In this document: piece after piece, positions 34,928-42,814 of the stretch | Layout of the letters: the number at the start of each line of letters is the position of its first letter | How positions within the stretch are numbered: the first letter of the stretch is position 1 | NCBI GenBank assembly: GCA_900767955.1 | Contig: CAAGBC010000032.1 | Coordinates: 1 to 42,814, forward strand | Length of the DNA: 42,814 nt | Source: Spirochaetia bacterium | GTDB taxonomy: Bacteria; Spirochaetota; Spirochaetia; Treponematales; Treponemataceae | Direction: 5' to 3' | Made by a program: the position numbers and the translations under genes | The notes under the pieces: model-generated | Databases searched by the model: none | Told to the model about the DNA's origin: nothing | Seen by the model: only the letters and a program-made list of their open reading frames with translations

Positions 34928-36328
34928 TTAATACTTTTCTAAACATTCATTATATAAATCTTGATGTTCATATTTTAAGCAAGTCCAAAAGTATATTGAA
35001 AGTTGAATTAAATATTTTTTTAATTCACACATTGTACTCGACGGTTTTTCAAAAATCCCATGATTCATATATCCGACCGAAAAACATTCACCAGCACAAG
35101 TGTATCTTGCCCAACAATTTTTACAAAAAGAAATATTATCTGCATATAAACTTTCAAGTTTTTTCTTTTTTTCTTCAAAAATTCCAGAATCAAGATTTCC
35201 TATAATTCCATCGTTTTCACCAACAAATGCAGGACAAATAATAATATTTTCCTTTCCATCTACTGCAAAAGAATTAATTCCTGAAGAACATCTATAAAAA
35301 ACTCTAAAAGGTCTAAGAACAGTTTTCATATATCTTGATAAAAAATCTTCCGAATGCATAAATGTATCAAATATTTTTTTGTCTCCAGACACCAATTGTT
35401 TATAAAGCCACTTAACAAAATCATCATAAGATTTCTTAATTTCATTTATGTTATTTTTATTAATCGAATTTGGATTACTTTCCAACAATCTTACTGGCTT
35501 CATCCCAACAACTTCAGGATTAAAAGAATACAAAGTCTTAAAAATTTCCACAAAATTATAGTTATTACCCGAATATGTACTTGCTAATCCAAAAAATTGT
35601 TTATTTTCTATATCAACAATATTTTTTGAAACAAGGTCATAATCTAAACCAAGACGATTTTGTTCAGACGCAATTTTATTTCCGTCTAAACTAACTCCAT
35701 ACAAAATATTATTTTCCTTTAGCAATTTACTAACTTCTTTTGTTAATAGCATTCCATTTGTAGCAAACTGACAAAAAATATTAATATTTCTCTGGCGTTT
35801 TAACTCTTGAACAAAATTATTCACCTTTAGGATAAAATCCAATCTAACCAATGGCTCACCTGCTCCAGTTAAATCAATAACTACCCTACGTTTGTCATCT
35901 GGCACAAATTTATCCAAGAAAAATAAAATCGCTTTTTTTGCAGTATCAAAACTCATATCGTATTCAGCACTTTTATTTGCAAAACAATAATTACATCGTA
36001 AATTACATTTTGTCGAACCAACTAATTTCAGAAAAAAATCCGTATATAAAATCGAACTCTTATCATATTTTCTTCTTTTTGAAAGAACATTATTTGATTT
36101 AAATTCATCAAGTTTTTTACAAGTTAATGAAATTTCATCAGAAGAATATTTTGATATTATAAAATCAGAAATCTTATTAGAAATAAAATAGTCACTCAAC
36201 AAAATATCCTTTGCACATTTAGTGATAGGAAAATATGTTACAGTACTAGCACTAAATAAAAAATCTTGATTAAACACAGAAAATACGGCTGCATCAAAAT
36301 TATCTATTTGTTTACAAAAATTTTTCAT
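34928..36328 (-). CDS. Radical SAM/SPASM peptide maturase
   Basis: This 466-residue enzyme has the radical SAM cluster C108-xxx-C112-xx-C115 (CNLRCNYC), a GAGEP box (155-159), and a C-terminal SPASM region with C347, C365, C402, C405, C411, C415 and C434, enough for two auxiliary iron-sulfur clusters. The first 100 residues lack a domain I can name and may bind the leader. SPASM enzymes build thioether or carbon-carbon cross-links in RiPP precursors. It is the last gene of the operon and overlaps the TolC-type gene as ATGA. No cluster ligand is missing. The target is inferred to be the 70-residue precursor upstream. Confidence 0.93.
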   Translation of the reverse strand: MKNFCKQIDNFDAAVFSVFNQDFLFSASTVTYFPITKCAKDILLSDYFISNKISDFIISKYSSDEISLTCKKLDEFKSNNVLSKRRKYDKSSILYTDFFLKLVGSTKCNLRCNYCFANKSAEYDMSFDTAKKAILFFLDKFVPDDKRRVVIDLTGAGEPLVRLDFILKVNNFVQELKRQRNINIFCQFATNGMLLTKEVSKLLKENNILYGVSLDGNKIASEQNRLGLDYDLVSKNIVDIENKQFFGLASTYSGNNYNFVEIFKTLYSFNPEVVGMKPVRLLESNPNSINKNNINEIKKSYDDFVKWLYKQLVSGDKKIFDTFMHSEDFLSRYMKTVLRPFRVFYRCSSGINSFAVDGKENIIICPAFVGENDGIIGNLDSGIFEEKKKKLESLYADNISFCKNCWARYTCAGECFSVGYMNHGIFEKPSSTMCELKKYLIQLSIYFWTCLKYEHQDLYNECLEKY

Positions 36329-37701
36329 TTATACAACATCCTTTTCCAAGTATAAAACCACAAGGAATCTTTAAGATTTTCATAAATACATTTTATGTTT
36401 AGAAATTGCAATTTTGATTCATCTAAATCCATTTTTGAACATTTTCCAGAACTGAACAATTGTTCAAAATTATCAACACTTTCTTTGCGATTTTGTAAGA
36501 TTTTTTCCGTATTATTAATTTGCTTTTTATAGGACTCAATCATAAAATCACAATTATTTTTTTGATTGTTAAATTGCGTTTTAAATACACGAAGTTCCGA
36601 AGAATACAAAGCTAAATTATTTTTGTGCAAATCATTTCGCAATTTTCTTGCAGGAGAAAAAAATTCATCAAAACTGATTCCAACTGAAAAACTCCAATCA
36701 AAAGAAGATTTATCTTCTATATAATTAACTAACAAAGAATCTTTTGTTTGTAATGTTTCAGCAAAAGTTCCAAGAAATGACAAAACAGGAGAATGAGCTT
36801 GATTATTAAGAATATGTTGATAATTTTCTTTATTTATACGCGAAATAATTGCTTGTTCAAAAGGATTATAATCATAAAGTCCTTTTTCAATTTTCGGAAG
36901 CAAAGAGTTTTCCGAAAGCGAATTAATTTCTTTGCAATAATTTTGTAAAATCAACAAAACATTCTCTCTTGAATTCATATATTCAATATAATCTTCAAAA
37001 CATTCCCAATGAGTATTTTCTACATCCCACAAAGACGAACCAGCTTCAATACCCTTTGAAATTTTTTCTTCAATAAGAATTTTGTATTTTTCATAAAACT
37101 TCAAATATTCATTAGTCTTATTTAACAAACGAGACAAACATCGAAACTGAATATAATTATGCGTAATATTTTCCATAATATTCTGTTCAATTTGCTGTTC
37201 TTCATATTTTGCTAATTTAATATTTTCATGAAGAATCTGAATATTTGGATCAAACTTTATTCCTTGAAGAAAAAATGGATTTAAACTTTGTGATACCAAC
37301 AAAGTAACAGAAGGAATCTGAGCATATCCAATATTTTCTACATCAACTTCAGCAAAATAATTCAAAACATCACGATTCATTCCATAATTTAAACTAAACG
37401 AAATATTGTTACCCGCAGGATTTTGCTTCACAAAAGAAAATTCCAAATTAGAAGAAGTTGTACACCAAGTAACATCAGAATAAACATCACTAAAAGAAGA
37501 ATTTATTTTTGAATTAAAAGACATTGGATACAAATGACTTTTGTACTTCAATGAATTCAACGCAAACTCTTGAGAAGCTTTTGATGAAACGATTTCGTAA
37601 CTAAAGTCTTTCGCCTGTTGCCACAAAACTTCCAGTTCCGTAACAGCAAAAACTGAAAAACTTAAAAACAAATGAATTATAAAATGTAAATATTTTTTCA
37701 T
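36325..37701 (-). CDS. TolC-type outer-membrane channel protein
   Basis: This 458-residue protein has a signal peptide (KKYLHFIIHLFLSFSVFA) followed by the helical, coiled-coil-rich pattern of outer-membrane efflux proteins, with two similar halves; residues around IMENITHNYIQFRCLSRLL and YKKQINNTEKILQNRKESVD match the alternating helix repeats. It should form the exit duct that joins the HlyD-type adaptor. The gene ends in ATGA with the radical SAM gene and begins 3 bases after hlyD-like, so the cluster is tightly coupled. Confidence 0.85.
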   Translation of the reverse strand: MKKYLHFIIHLFLSFSVFAVTELEVLWQQAKDFSYEIVSSKASQEFALNSLKYKSHLYPMSFNSKINSSFSDVYSDVTWCTTSSNLEFSFVKQNPAGNNISFSLNYGMNRDVLNYFAEVDVENIGYAQIPSVTLLVSQSLNPFFLQGIKFDPNIQILHENIKLAKYEEQQIEQNIMENITHNYIQFRCLSRLLNKTNEYLKFYEKYKILIEEKISKGIEAGSSLWDVENTHWECFEDYIEYMNSRENVLLILQNYCKEINSLSENSLLPKIEKGLYDYNPFEQAIISRINKENYQHILNNQAHSPVLSFLGTFAETLQTKDSLLVNYIEDKSSFDWSFSVGISFDEFFSPARKLRNDLHKNNLALYSSELRVFKTQFNNQKNNCDFMIESYKKQINNTEKILQNRKESVDNFEQLFSSGKCSKMDLDESKLQFLNIKCIYENLKDSLWFYTWKRMLYK

Positions 37702-37704
37702 GAC

Positions 37705-38859
37705 TTAATAAACAAAATCAATTTTTCTAAGAATATAAGAAATAATAGAATTTCTTTCCAAAACAATATAAGAATTTGTTTCCAATCCAGCTTTTATAGG
37801 AAACGATTCACCTTTTTTATTTTCAAATACAACCCTATCAATATCAGCATTAATGATATAATACAATTTCCCACTTTCATCTGTACGCATATCTGGATCA
37901 ACGGAAGTAATAACTCCATTTGCACCTTTATATTCAAAAAAAGGAAATGCAGAAAGTCTGTATTTTACTTTTAATCCAGGCTTAACCTTCCCCATATCTT
38001 TTGGCGATACAAACATCTCTACTTTAAAATTCTTTGAATCATTTGGAATTATATTCAAAACATTTTTTCCAGATTCAATATAATCATTTAAGTTTAATGC
38101 AGAAATTTCTTGAACAAATCCATCAATCGGAGCATATACTTTCAAAAACTCATATTGACTATCAAGTTGATTTATTTCTTTTTCATTCTTATAGTAAATT
38201 AATTCCAACTCCTTTTTTTCAGTAATAATCGAATTATAAAAATCCGCTTTAAAACTTTGCAAAGACTTTTTTGCATATTCATATTCAAGTTTCTTCTGTT
38301 TTATCTCTTGTGGATTTTTCAATGAATATGGAAGTTTTTCTAATGTTTTTAAAGCTTCATATGAAATATTTTCTTGAATCTTTAATTTTTCAACATTATT
38401 CTTAAAACTTTCAAAACGAGAATAAGCAACAGCATTTTCTTTTGAAACGAAATTTCTACTTGTGTTATAACTATAGATTAATTCATCTAAACCATTTAAT
38501 CTTTCTTTATAATTCTTTTGTTCAGAAATTAAATTATCTTTTTGCGAATCATAAATTGAAGGATCTATTTTATATAAAAACATTCCTTTTGATACAAATT
38601 GCCCAGGTGTATAATTTATTTCTATTATTTTTCCAGAAATAACGTTTTTAATAGAAGAAATATTTGCTTTTGTTCTTATAATTCCATTTGCTTGAATCAC
38701 ATCATCAACTTTTCCGAATGTAATTAAACAAATAGCAACGCCAAACAAAACTAAAATGCTATACAACAGAACTCTCAATTCTTTTGGAACTTTCATTTGA
38801 AGGAATTCTTTTGAGTAAATCATTCGATTTTGATGTTGAAGAACTATTACTTTTTTCAT
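37705..38859 (-). CDS. HlyD-type membrane fusion protein
   Basis: This 384-residue periplasmic adaptor has a single inner-membrane helix near residues 29-49, a barrel-sandwich segment (IIRTKANISSIKNVISGKI), a coiled-coil hairpin (about 90-220) and the C-terminal barrel with GANGVITSVDPDM. It bridges the ABC exporter and the TolC-type channel. The ATG at 38859 has GGAG 8 bases upstream. The start lies inside the ABC gene, giving a 101-base overlap in another frame. A start farther upstream at 38952 is unlikely, because the extra residues do not resemble the family. Confidence 0.9.
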   Translation of the reverse strand: MKKVIVLQHQNRMIYSKEFLQMKVPKELRVLLYSILVLFGVAICLITFGKVDDVIQANGIIRTKANISSIKNVISGKIIEINYTPGQFVSKGMFLYKIDPSIYDSQKDNLISEQKNYKERLNGLDELIYSYNTSRNFVSKENAVAYSRFESFKNNVEKLKIQENISYEALKTLEKLPYSLKNPQEIKQKKLEYEYAKKSLQSFKADFYNSIITEKKELELIYYKNEKEINQLDSQYEFLKVYAPIDGFVQEISALNLNDYIESGKNVLNIIPNDSKNFKVEMFVSPKDMGKVKPGLKVKYRLSAFPFFEYKGANGVITSVDPDMRTDESGKLYYIINADIDRVVFENKKGESFPIKAGLETNSYIVLERNSIISYILRKIDFVY

Positions 38860-40996
38860 TTTGAATACTCCACATTTTTTTATAAAATCCATTTTGGCCA
38901 AGTAACTTAGCATGAGAACCTTGCTCAACAAGTTTTCCTTTATTGAACACATAAATAATATCGCAATCTTTTATAGTAGAAAGTCTATGAGCAACCATAA
39001 TTACAGTACGCCCATGAATACGCGAAAAAATTGTATCCATTATTGCTTGTTCCGAAATACTATCAAGACTTGCTGTTGCTTCATCTAAAATCAGCATATC
39101 AGGATTTCTCATTAAAATTCTTGCCAATGCTATTCGTTGCCTTTCACCTCCAGACAATGTTGAACCATGTTCGCCAACATAAGTATTAAATTTTTCTGGT
39201 AATCGCTGAATAAAATCAAATGACCTAGAAGCAATACTACTAGCAACCATTCTCTTATAATCAGGATTATTACACCCCCAGGAAATATTTTCACCAATCG
39301 TTCCACTAAACAACAAACTTTCTTGAGGTACATAACCTATTTTTTCACGATACATATCCGTTTTATAATCATTGATATCAGTACCATTTATTAAGATTTT
39401 ACCGCTCTCACATGGATAAAATTTCATTAGCAATTTTAGCAATGTAGTCTTCCCTGAACCAGAAACTCCAACAAATGCAACTTTTTTTCCCGCAGGAATT
39501 TTAAAAGAAATATTTTCAATTGCAGGGCCTCTTGTTCCATACGAAAAAGAAACATCACGAAATTCTATTTCTCCAGTAAGTCTTGCTACATCTATTTTGT
39601 TTTCCTCTTCAACACATTCTTCTTCCATATCAATTATGTCAGTAAGTCTCTCTGCGGAAATCATTACTTCTTGCAAATACAACTGCATTGTCAACAAACG
39701 CCTTAGAGGCCCAAGGAAAAAGCCTGACAAAGTATTAAATGAAATCAATTGCCCCAATGTAATTTTTCCATCAAAAATCATAAAGCTACCAAGCCAATAC
39801 AAAGCCAATGTTCCAAGACCTGATATTAACTCTTGAATAATTTGCTGAAAATTACCAATTTTACCCAACTCAAGAGACTTTTCTGCAGATTCCACAATTT
39901 TTGACTCAACACGAGTGTATGCTTTTTCTTCTGCAGCAAGACCTTTTATCGTTGCAATTCCATTAATACATTCATACATTGTTGCGTTTTTATCCGCATC
40001 AATAATAGCTTTCTGTTTAATTTTTGCTTTCAATGGCGAAGCATATACAAAAACGATTATCGAAGACAAAACAACAGGAATAATAGATATCGGCAAAAGA
40101 GATGAGCCCATCTTAAACAAGAAAAAACTTCCTATAACAACCATAAAGGAATCAATTATAATTCCTAAAGTCGTAGAAGATATTGCATTTTTTACAGTTT
40201 CAGCATCACTAACGCGTGATAAAATTTCACCAGTTTTTCTTGCCGAAAAAAAACTCAACGGAAGATATAACAAGTGGCAAAAAAAATCACTCACAAGAGA
40301 TACATCAATTTTTGTTCCAAGATGCAAAATCAATTGACTTCTACAAAAAGAAATTATTCCCTGAAAAAAGATAATCAACAGATAACAAATCGAACATAAA
40401 TTCAATGTAGACTTAACTTGTGAATACAAAACTTCATCAATTAAAAACCTAAAATAAAATGATACAAAAACACCAAAAAGCGACAATAAAATACTTGCTA
40501 TCAATGTTTCTATTACAATTCTCTTATGAGGTTTAAGCAATGACAAAAAACGAAAAATCAAACCAGAATTTTCATTTCCTTTTTTAAATTCCGTTGTGGG
40601 AAATAAAATAAAAAAAATCCCAGTCCAAAACTTAAAAAAATCAGTTTTTCTTATCTTTCTAAGTCCCATTGCAGGATCGCTTATAAATACCCACTTTTTA
40701 GATATTTTATAAACTACAACATAATGTTCTGCTGTTTCATTAGTATGAAAAATCGCAGGCAAAGGAATATCTCCAATTTTATCTTTTTCAGGAGACATCA
40801 ATCCTTTACATGACAAACCGAACTTTTTTGCGCCCTTTATTATTCCGAGTCCAGATGTTCCGACGCTATCAGTTCCACAAGCATGTCTGATTTTTCTAAT
40901 CGGAACAGTTTTGCCATAATATTGTAAGACAATAGATATACAAGCAGCACCACAATCAGTTTCGTCGTGTTGCAAAACTTTTTTTATACGAGACAT
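38759..40996 (-). CDS. C39-peptidase ABC exporter (PCAT type)
   Basis: This 745-residue transporter both cuts and exports double-glycine peptides. The N-terminal C39 domain has catalytic C15, H91 and D107 (DETDCGAAC, AEHYVVVY, SDPA). A six-helix membrane domain follows (about 160-430). The ATPase domain has Walker A GVSGSGKT (510-517), the signature LSGGE (614-618), Walker B LILDE (635-639) and the H-loop H670, all intact. The Ser-rich tail is encoded in the DNA that also codes for the HlyD N-terminus. AGGA lies before the ATG. Processing of the precursor after G21-G22 is inferred. Confidence 0.96.
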   Translation of the reverse strand: MSRIKKVLQHDETDCGAACISIVLQYYGKTVPIRKIRHACGTDSVGTSGLGIIKGAKKFGLSCKGLMSPEKDKIGDIPLPAIFHTNETAEHYVVVYKISKKWVFISDPAMGLRKIRKTDFFKFWTGIFFILFPTTEFKKGNENSGLIFRFLSLLKPHKRIVIETLIASILLSLFGVFVSFYFRFLIDEVLYSQVKSTLNLCSICYLLIIFFQGIISFCRSQLILHLGTKIDVSLVSDFFCHLLYLPLSFFSARKTGEILSRVSDAETVKNAISSTTLGIIIDSFMVVIGSFFLFKMGSSLLPISIIPVVLSSIIVFVYASPLKAKIKQKAIIDADKNATMYECINGIATIKGLAAEEKAYTRVESKIVESAEKSLELGKIGNFQQIIQELISGLGTLALYWLGSFMIFDGKITLGQLISFNTLSGFFLGPLRRLLTMQLYLQEVMISAERLTDIIDMEEECVEEENKIDVARLTGEIEFRDVSFSYGTRGPAIENISFKIPAGKKVAFVGVSGSGKTTLLKLLMKFYPCESGKILINGTDINDYKTDMYREKIGYVPQESLLFSGTIGENISWGCNNPDYKRMVASSIASRSFDFIQRLPEKFNTYVGEHGSTLSGGERQRIALARILMRNPDMLILDEATASLDSISEQAIMDTIFSRIHGRTVIMVAHRLSTIKDCDIIYVFNKGKLVEQGSHAKLLGQNGFYKKMWSIQNEKSNSSSTSKSNDLLKRIPSNESSKRIESSVV

Positions 40997-41030
40997 AATA
41001 TTTTCCTGAGAATGTTTGCGTTACAAGGTT

Positions 41031-41072
41031 TGTAAGATAAAGCTAACAAAATATTGTCAACTTTATCTTACA
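41031..41072. repeat. 12-bp stem-loop between operon genes
   Basis: TGTAAGATAAAG (41031-41042) and CTTTATCTTACA (41061-41072) are perfect arms with an 18-base loop, just before the ABC exporter gene. There is no T-run. It shares TGTAAGATAAA with the glyA leader. Confidence 0.65.
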
Positions 41073-41100
41073 TTTTTAAATTTAGTGTCTAAACAATAAG

Positions 41101-41793
41101 TTATAATCCCAAAGTCATAGAAAGAATTTCATTCCATGATTTTTGAAACTCCCTTACATATTTAGGCAATGAAGGGTCCAATGAAATCATTGCTTTGTAA
41201 AATTGTTCTGGAGACTTTTCCGTATCTTTCCAACAATATCGCATTCCATGATATTTTTGTCGAAGTTCAATATAATCAGTTAGTTGCTCACGCAAAGGTT
41301 TCCAATCTTTATTTTTAAAATTACAGCCATATCTAACAATATAAACCATATCATTCATTATAATTCTTCCAACATAAACACCAATCGGAGATGCTATATC
41401 ATCGTCACTAGAAGTTGTAAATTGAACTTGAACAAGAATATTATTTCTTTCTACATGAGATTCCCTTGCAAAAGTAATAGTTCCTCCACCATGCCAATAT
41501 AACTTCTCATCATTTCGAATACGGTCAAGTAGCTCGTCTTTTGTAATGAAATTTCTCTTATTTACAATATCAACAAAAAAATGATCTTTATTTCTATTTT
41601 CAACAAATTCATCTAAAGTCATTGTATCTTGAATTTCTAAAATAAATTTTATATTTTCGTCTATAGTTTCTTCTGGTGTTCCATTCTGAACTATTGCAAC
41701 ACTTTTTGGACCAACAAAATCTAGTGAAAACAAAAAATTACAATTTACCAACATTAGAAAAATTATACTTACTTTACAAAACAACTTTTTCAT
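41101..41793 (-). CDS. Secreted protein of unknown function in the peptide operon
   Basis: This 230-residue protein has an N-terminal signal (MKKLFCKVSIIFLMLV...). The cleavage is either before C18 (LVNC, lipobox-like) or after FLFS. The mature part has no domain I can name; it shows alternating beta and helical stretches, a WHGGG segment and a YHGMRYCW segment. It lies between the precursor and the exporter genes, 108 bases before the ABC start, with GAGGGAAAG before its ATG. An immunity protein, a maturation helper or a lipoprotein partner of the exporter are all possible; none is shown. Confidence 0.75.
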   Translation of the reverse strand: MKKLFCKVSIIFLMLVNCNFLFSLDFVGPKSVAIVQNGTPEETIDENIKFILEIQDTMTLDEFVENRNKDHFFVDIVNKRNFITKDELLDRIRNDEKLYWHGGGTITFARESHVERNNILVQVQFTTSSDDDIASPIGVYVGRIIMNDMVYIVRYGCNFKNKDWKPLREQLTDYIELRQKYHGMRYCWKDTEKSPEQFYKAMISLDPSLPKYVREFQKSWNEILSMTLGL

Positions 41794-41858
41794 CTTTCCC
41801 TCAAATTAAAAATTAATCTACAATAAAAACTATTGATTTATAGCTTTATATTTGTCCT

Positions 41859-41939
41859 TTAAGCACTTTTATAAGTTAAACCTCTATACGGAGATTTTAC
41901 ACAATCAGAAGTTCTTACAAAATTATTATAAAACAAACA
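41859..41939 (-). pseudogene. Possible vestige of a second precursor tail
   Basis: Between the precursor and the secreted-protein gene, a different frame reads NNFVRTSDCVKSPYRGLTYK followed by SA and a stop at 41859, after an upstream TAG at 41940-41942. It lacks a leader and a ribosome site. It may be a decayed precursor end or a chance open frame. Confidence 0.2.
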
Positions 41940-41946
41940 CTAATAA

Positions 41947-42159
41947 TTAGATTGGAAAAGATATATTTACAATACCACAATTTCCACCCAAACTAATATT
42001 GTTTCCATAATAATATCCCATAGATGTCTTAAATGAAGGCATACAAGTAGCCACATATCCCTGGGTTGATGGACTTGAACCGTTACAATAATAACCACCG
42101 TTTACTGTTAGCAATTCATTTGTGTTTAATTCTAAAAAATCATTCAAACAAAATTTCAT
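41947..42159 (-). CDS. Double-glycine RiPP precursor peptide
   Basis: This 70-residue peptide has a class II-type leader, FLELNTNELLTVNGG, ending in G21-G22, the cleavage site expected for the C39 domain of the downstream exporter. The 48-residue core begins YYCNGSS and is rich in Tyr, Gly, Ser and Asn, with Cys at 25, 39 and 61 and a second Gly-Gly at 58-59. GGAGGAAA lies before the ATG. Its product is probably cross-linked by the radical SAM/SPASM enzyme and exported. I do not recognise the core as any named family. Confidence 0.82.
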   Translation of the reverse strand: MKFCLNDFLELNTNELLTVNGGYYCNGSSPSTQGYVATCMPSFKTSMGYYYGNNISLGGNCGIVNISFPI

Positions 42160-42210
42160 ATTTCCTCCGAATAAATCATTAGGAACGCATCAATTTAGTT
42201 TTGTTTTCTT

Positions 42211-42255
42211 AAATCCAAAAGTCATGCAGCTGCTTATAACTTTTGGATTTTTTTT
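42211..42255 (+). terminator. Stem-loop with plus-strand T-run, upstream of the precursor
   Basis: AAATCCAAAAGT (42211-42222) and ACTTTTGGATTT (42239-42250) are perfect 12-bp arms; the loop contains GCAGCTGC. Eight T's follow on the plus strand (42248-42255), so it would stop plus-strand RNA, yet no plus-strand gene precedes it. The rest of the 235-base gap before the precursor shows no gene. Confidence 0.55.
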
Positions 42256-42394
42256 AATAGAATTTTTTGCAACGCAAATCCGAAAATATAACATTCATTA
42301 CATTTTCATTCTATTTTACAAATACGTTCTATATAACATATTCGCAAAAAGATTATTTTTCGGCAAAAAATATACAAAAAATTTTACTTTTTAA

Positions 42395-42814
42395 CTAATT
42401 ATCATAATTCCAAAAAATATAGAATGAATTACAATTAAGAGTTTCTGCATCAATATTAAACCCTATACCGTAATAATAATCACAAGTTTGAGCTTTAAAA
42501 TATAATTTAGTATGTATTGTAGAATATCTAATTTGCTTTTCATTTCTTTTGGATGATGGATTAAAAAACTGTTGTTCAATCCAAGGCATTCCATACTTAC
42601 TTTTTATAATTCTTTCAGATTCACCAACTGTGATATTATTGCCCATAATTGAATATTCAGAATTAGAAACATCAATTCTAGCAATCTTATTATCAATGTC
42701 ATAATAATAAAATGAAATTCCATCATATTGAACTTTATAAAAACCACAAGAAGCATCTGGATATTTCGCCCACAAGTTTTCACTACTTTTTGGCGTTCCT
42801 AACATTTCAGTAAC
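42395..42814 (-). CDS. Unknown protein, 5' end cut by window edge
   Basis: The frame is open from the right edge (V-T-E-M-L-G-T-P...) to a TAA at 42395, giving at least 139 residues, so the first ATG inside the window (42805) is probably internal. It contains two segments like EMLGTPKSSE and TVGESERIIKSKYGMPW, a pattern seen in small periplasmic or lipoprotein beta-domains (SmpA/OmlA-like), but that is weak. It is encoded upstream of the precursor in the same direction, 235 bases away with a stem-loop between. Function unknown. Confidence 0.6.
   Translation of the reverse strand, partial: VTEMLGTPKSSENLWAKYPDASCGFYKVQYDGISFYYYDIDNKIARIDVSNSEYSIMGNNITVGESERIIKSKYGMPWIEQQFFNPSSKRNEKQIRYSTIHTKLYFKAQTCDYYYGIGFNIDAETLNCNSFYIFWNYDN

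Noticed and set aside
38860..38952. Longer HlyD start at 38952
   Set aside because: The extra residues are the exporter gene read in another frame, without a better ribosome site.
41947..42159. Pediocin-like (class IIa) bacteriocin, from GYYYGNN in the core
   Set aside because: The YGNGVxC box is absent and the motif is mid-core, not at the N-terminus.
42122..42394. Plus-strand open frame of 90 codons opposite the precursor leader
   Set aside because: It runs through the hairpin and the AT-rich gap and has no ribosome site.

Overview
The window reads as about 43 kb of chromosome from a host-associated Treponema-like spirochaete. It is AT-rich, and its genes resemble that group: a roughly 500-residue serine hydroxymethyltransferase, a single-chain glycyl-tRNA synthetase, a Maf/DUF115 motility glycosylation factor, relaxed-lipobox lipoproteins and flagellar sigma-28 promoters. 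The genus is inferred from gene character. No rRNA, convincing tRNA or CRISPR array was found.

Layout. 1-1807 (minus): a small lipoprotein operon, one gene cut by the left edge, preceded by a 19-codon hydrophobic ORF. 1902-6336 (plus): a periodic palindrome, a promoter, a TPP riboswitch and the thiamine salvage operon thiM-thiE-HAD phosphatase-thiD-cytX. 6394-14000: a small membrane protein, an M28 peptidase with an RRM protein, glyA behind a repeat-rich structured leader, a MATE exporter, a YigZ/IMPACT protein and a GyrA/ParC-type subunit. 14187-18626 (minus): an S41 protease, an MBL-fold protein, asd and dapA. 18812-25047: aroC and a DD-carboxypeptidase on plus; then on minus a propeller/pseudo-deacetylase, a zinc ribbon and a LysM-M23 endopeptidase. 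25118-30876 (plus): lepB, a PASTA PBP and a Maf-like protein, then two sigma-28-type promoters, a short terminated transcript unit and a degenerate HD-GYP gene. 30885-34746: an aldo/keto reductase-like protein, glyS behind twin hairpins, a NifX-like protein and a secreted protein with an expanded Lys/Asp repeat.

34928-42159 (minus) is the most notable locus: a complete ribosomally synthesised, post-translationally modified peptide (RiPP) system. It encodes, in transcription order, a 70-residue double-glycine precursor with three core cysteines, a secreted protein of unknown function, a C39-peptidase ABC exporter, an HlyD-type adaptor, a TolC-type outer-membrane channel and a radical SAM/SPASM maturase. 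The last four genes overlap or nearly abut, which argues for one transcript. The model is that the maturase cross-links the core, the C39 domain cuts after Gly-Gly, and the ABC-HlyD-TolC conduit carries the product across both membranes. I do not recognise the precursor as a named family. A 3'-cut gene of unknown function lies at the right edge.

Together these are mostly housekeeping genes (thiamine, lysine/DAP, chorismate, one-carbon, peptidoglycan and translation) with motility signalling and one accessory peptide system.
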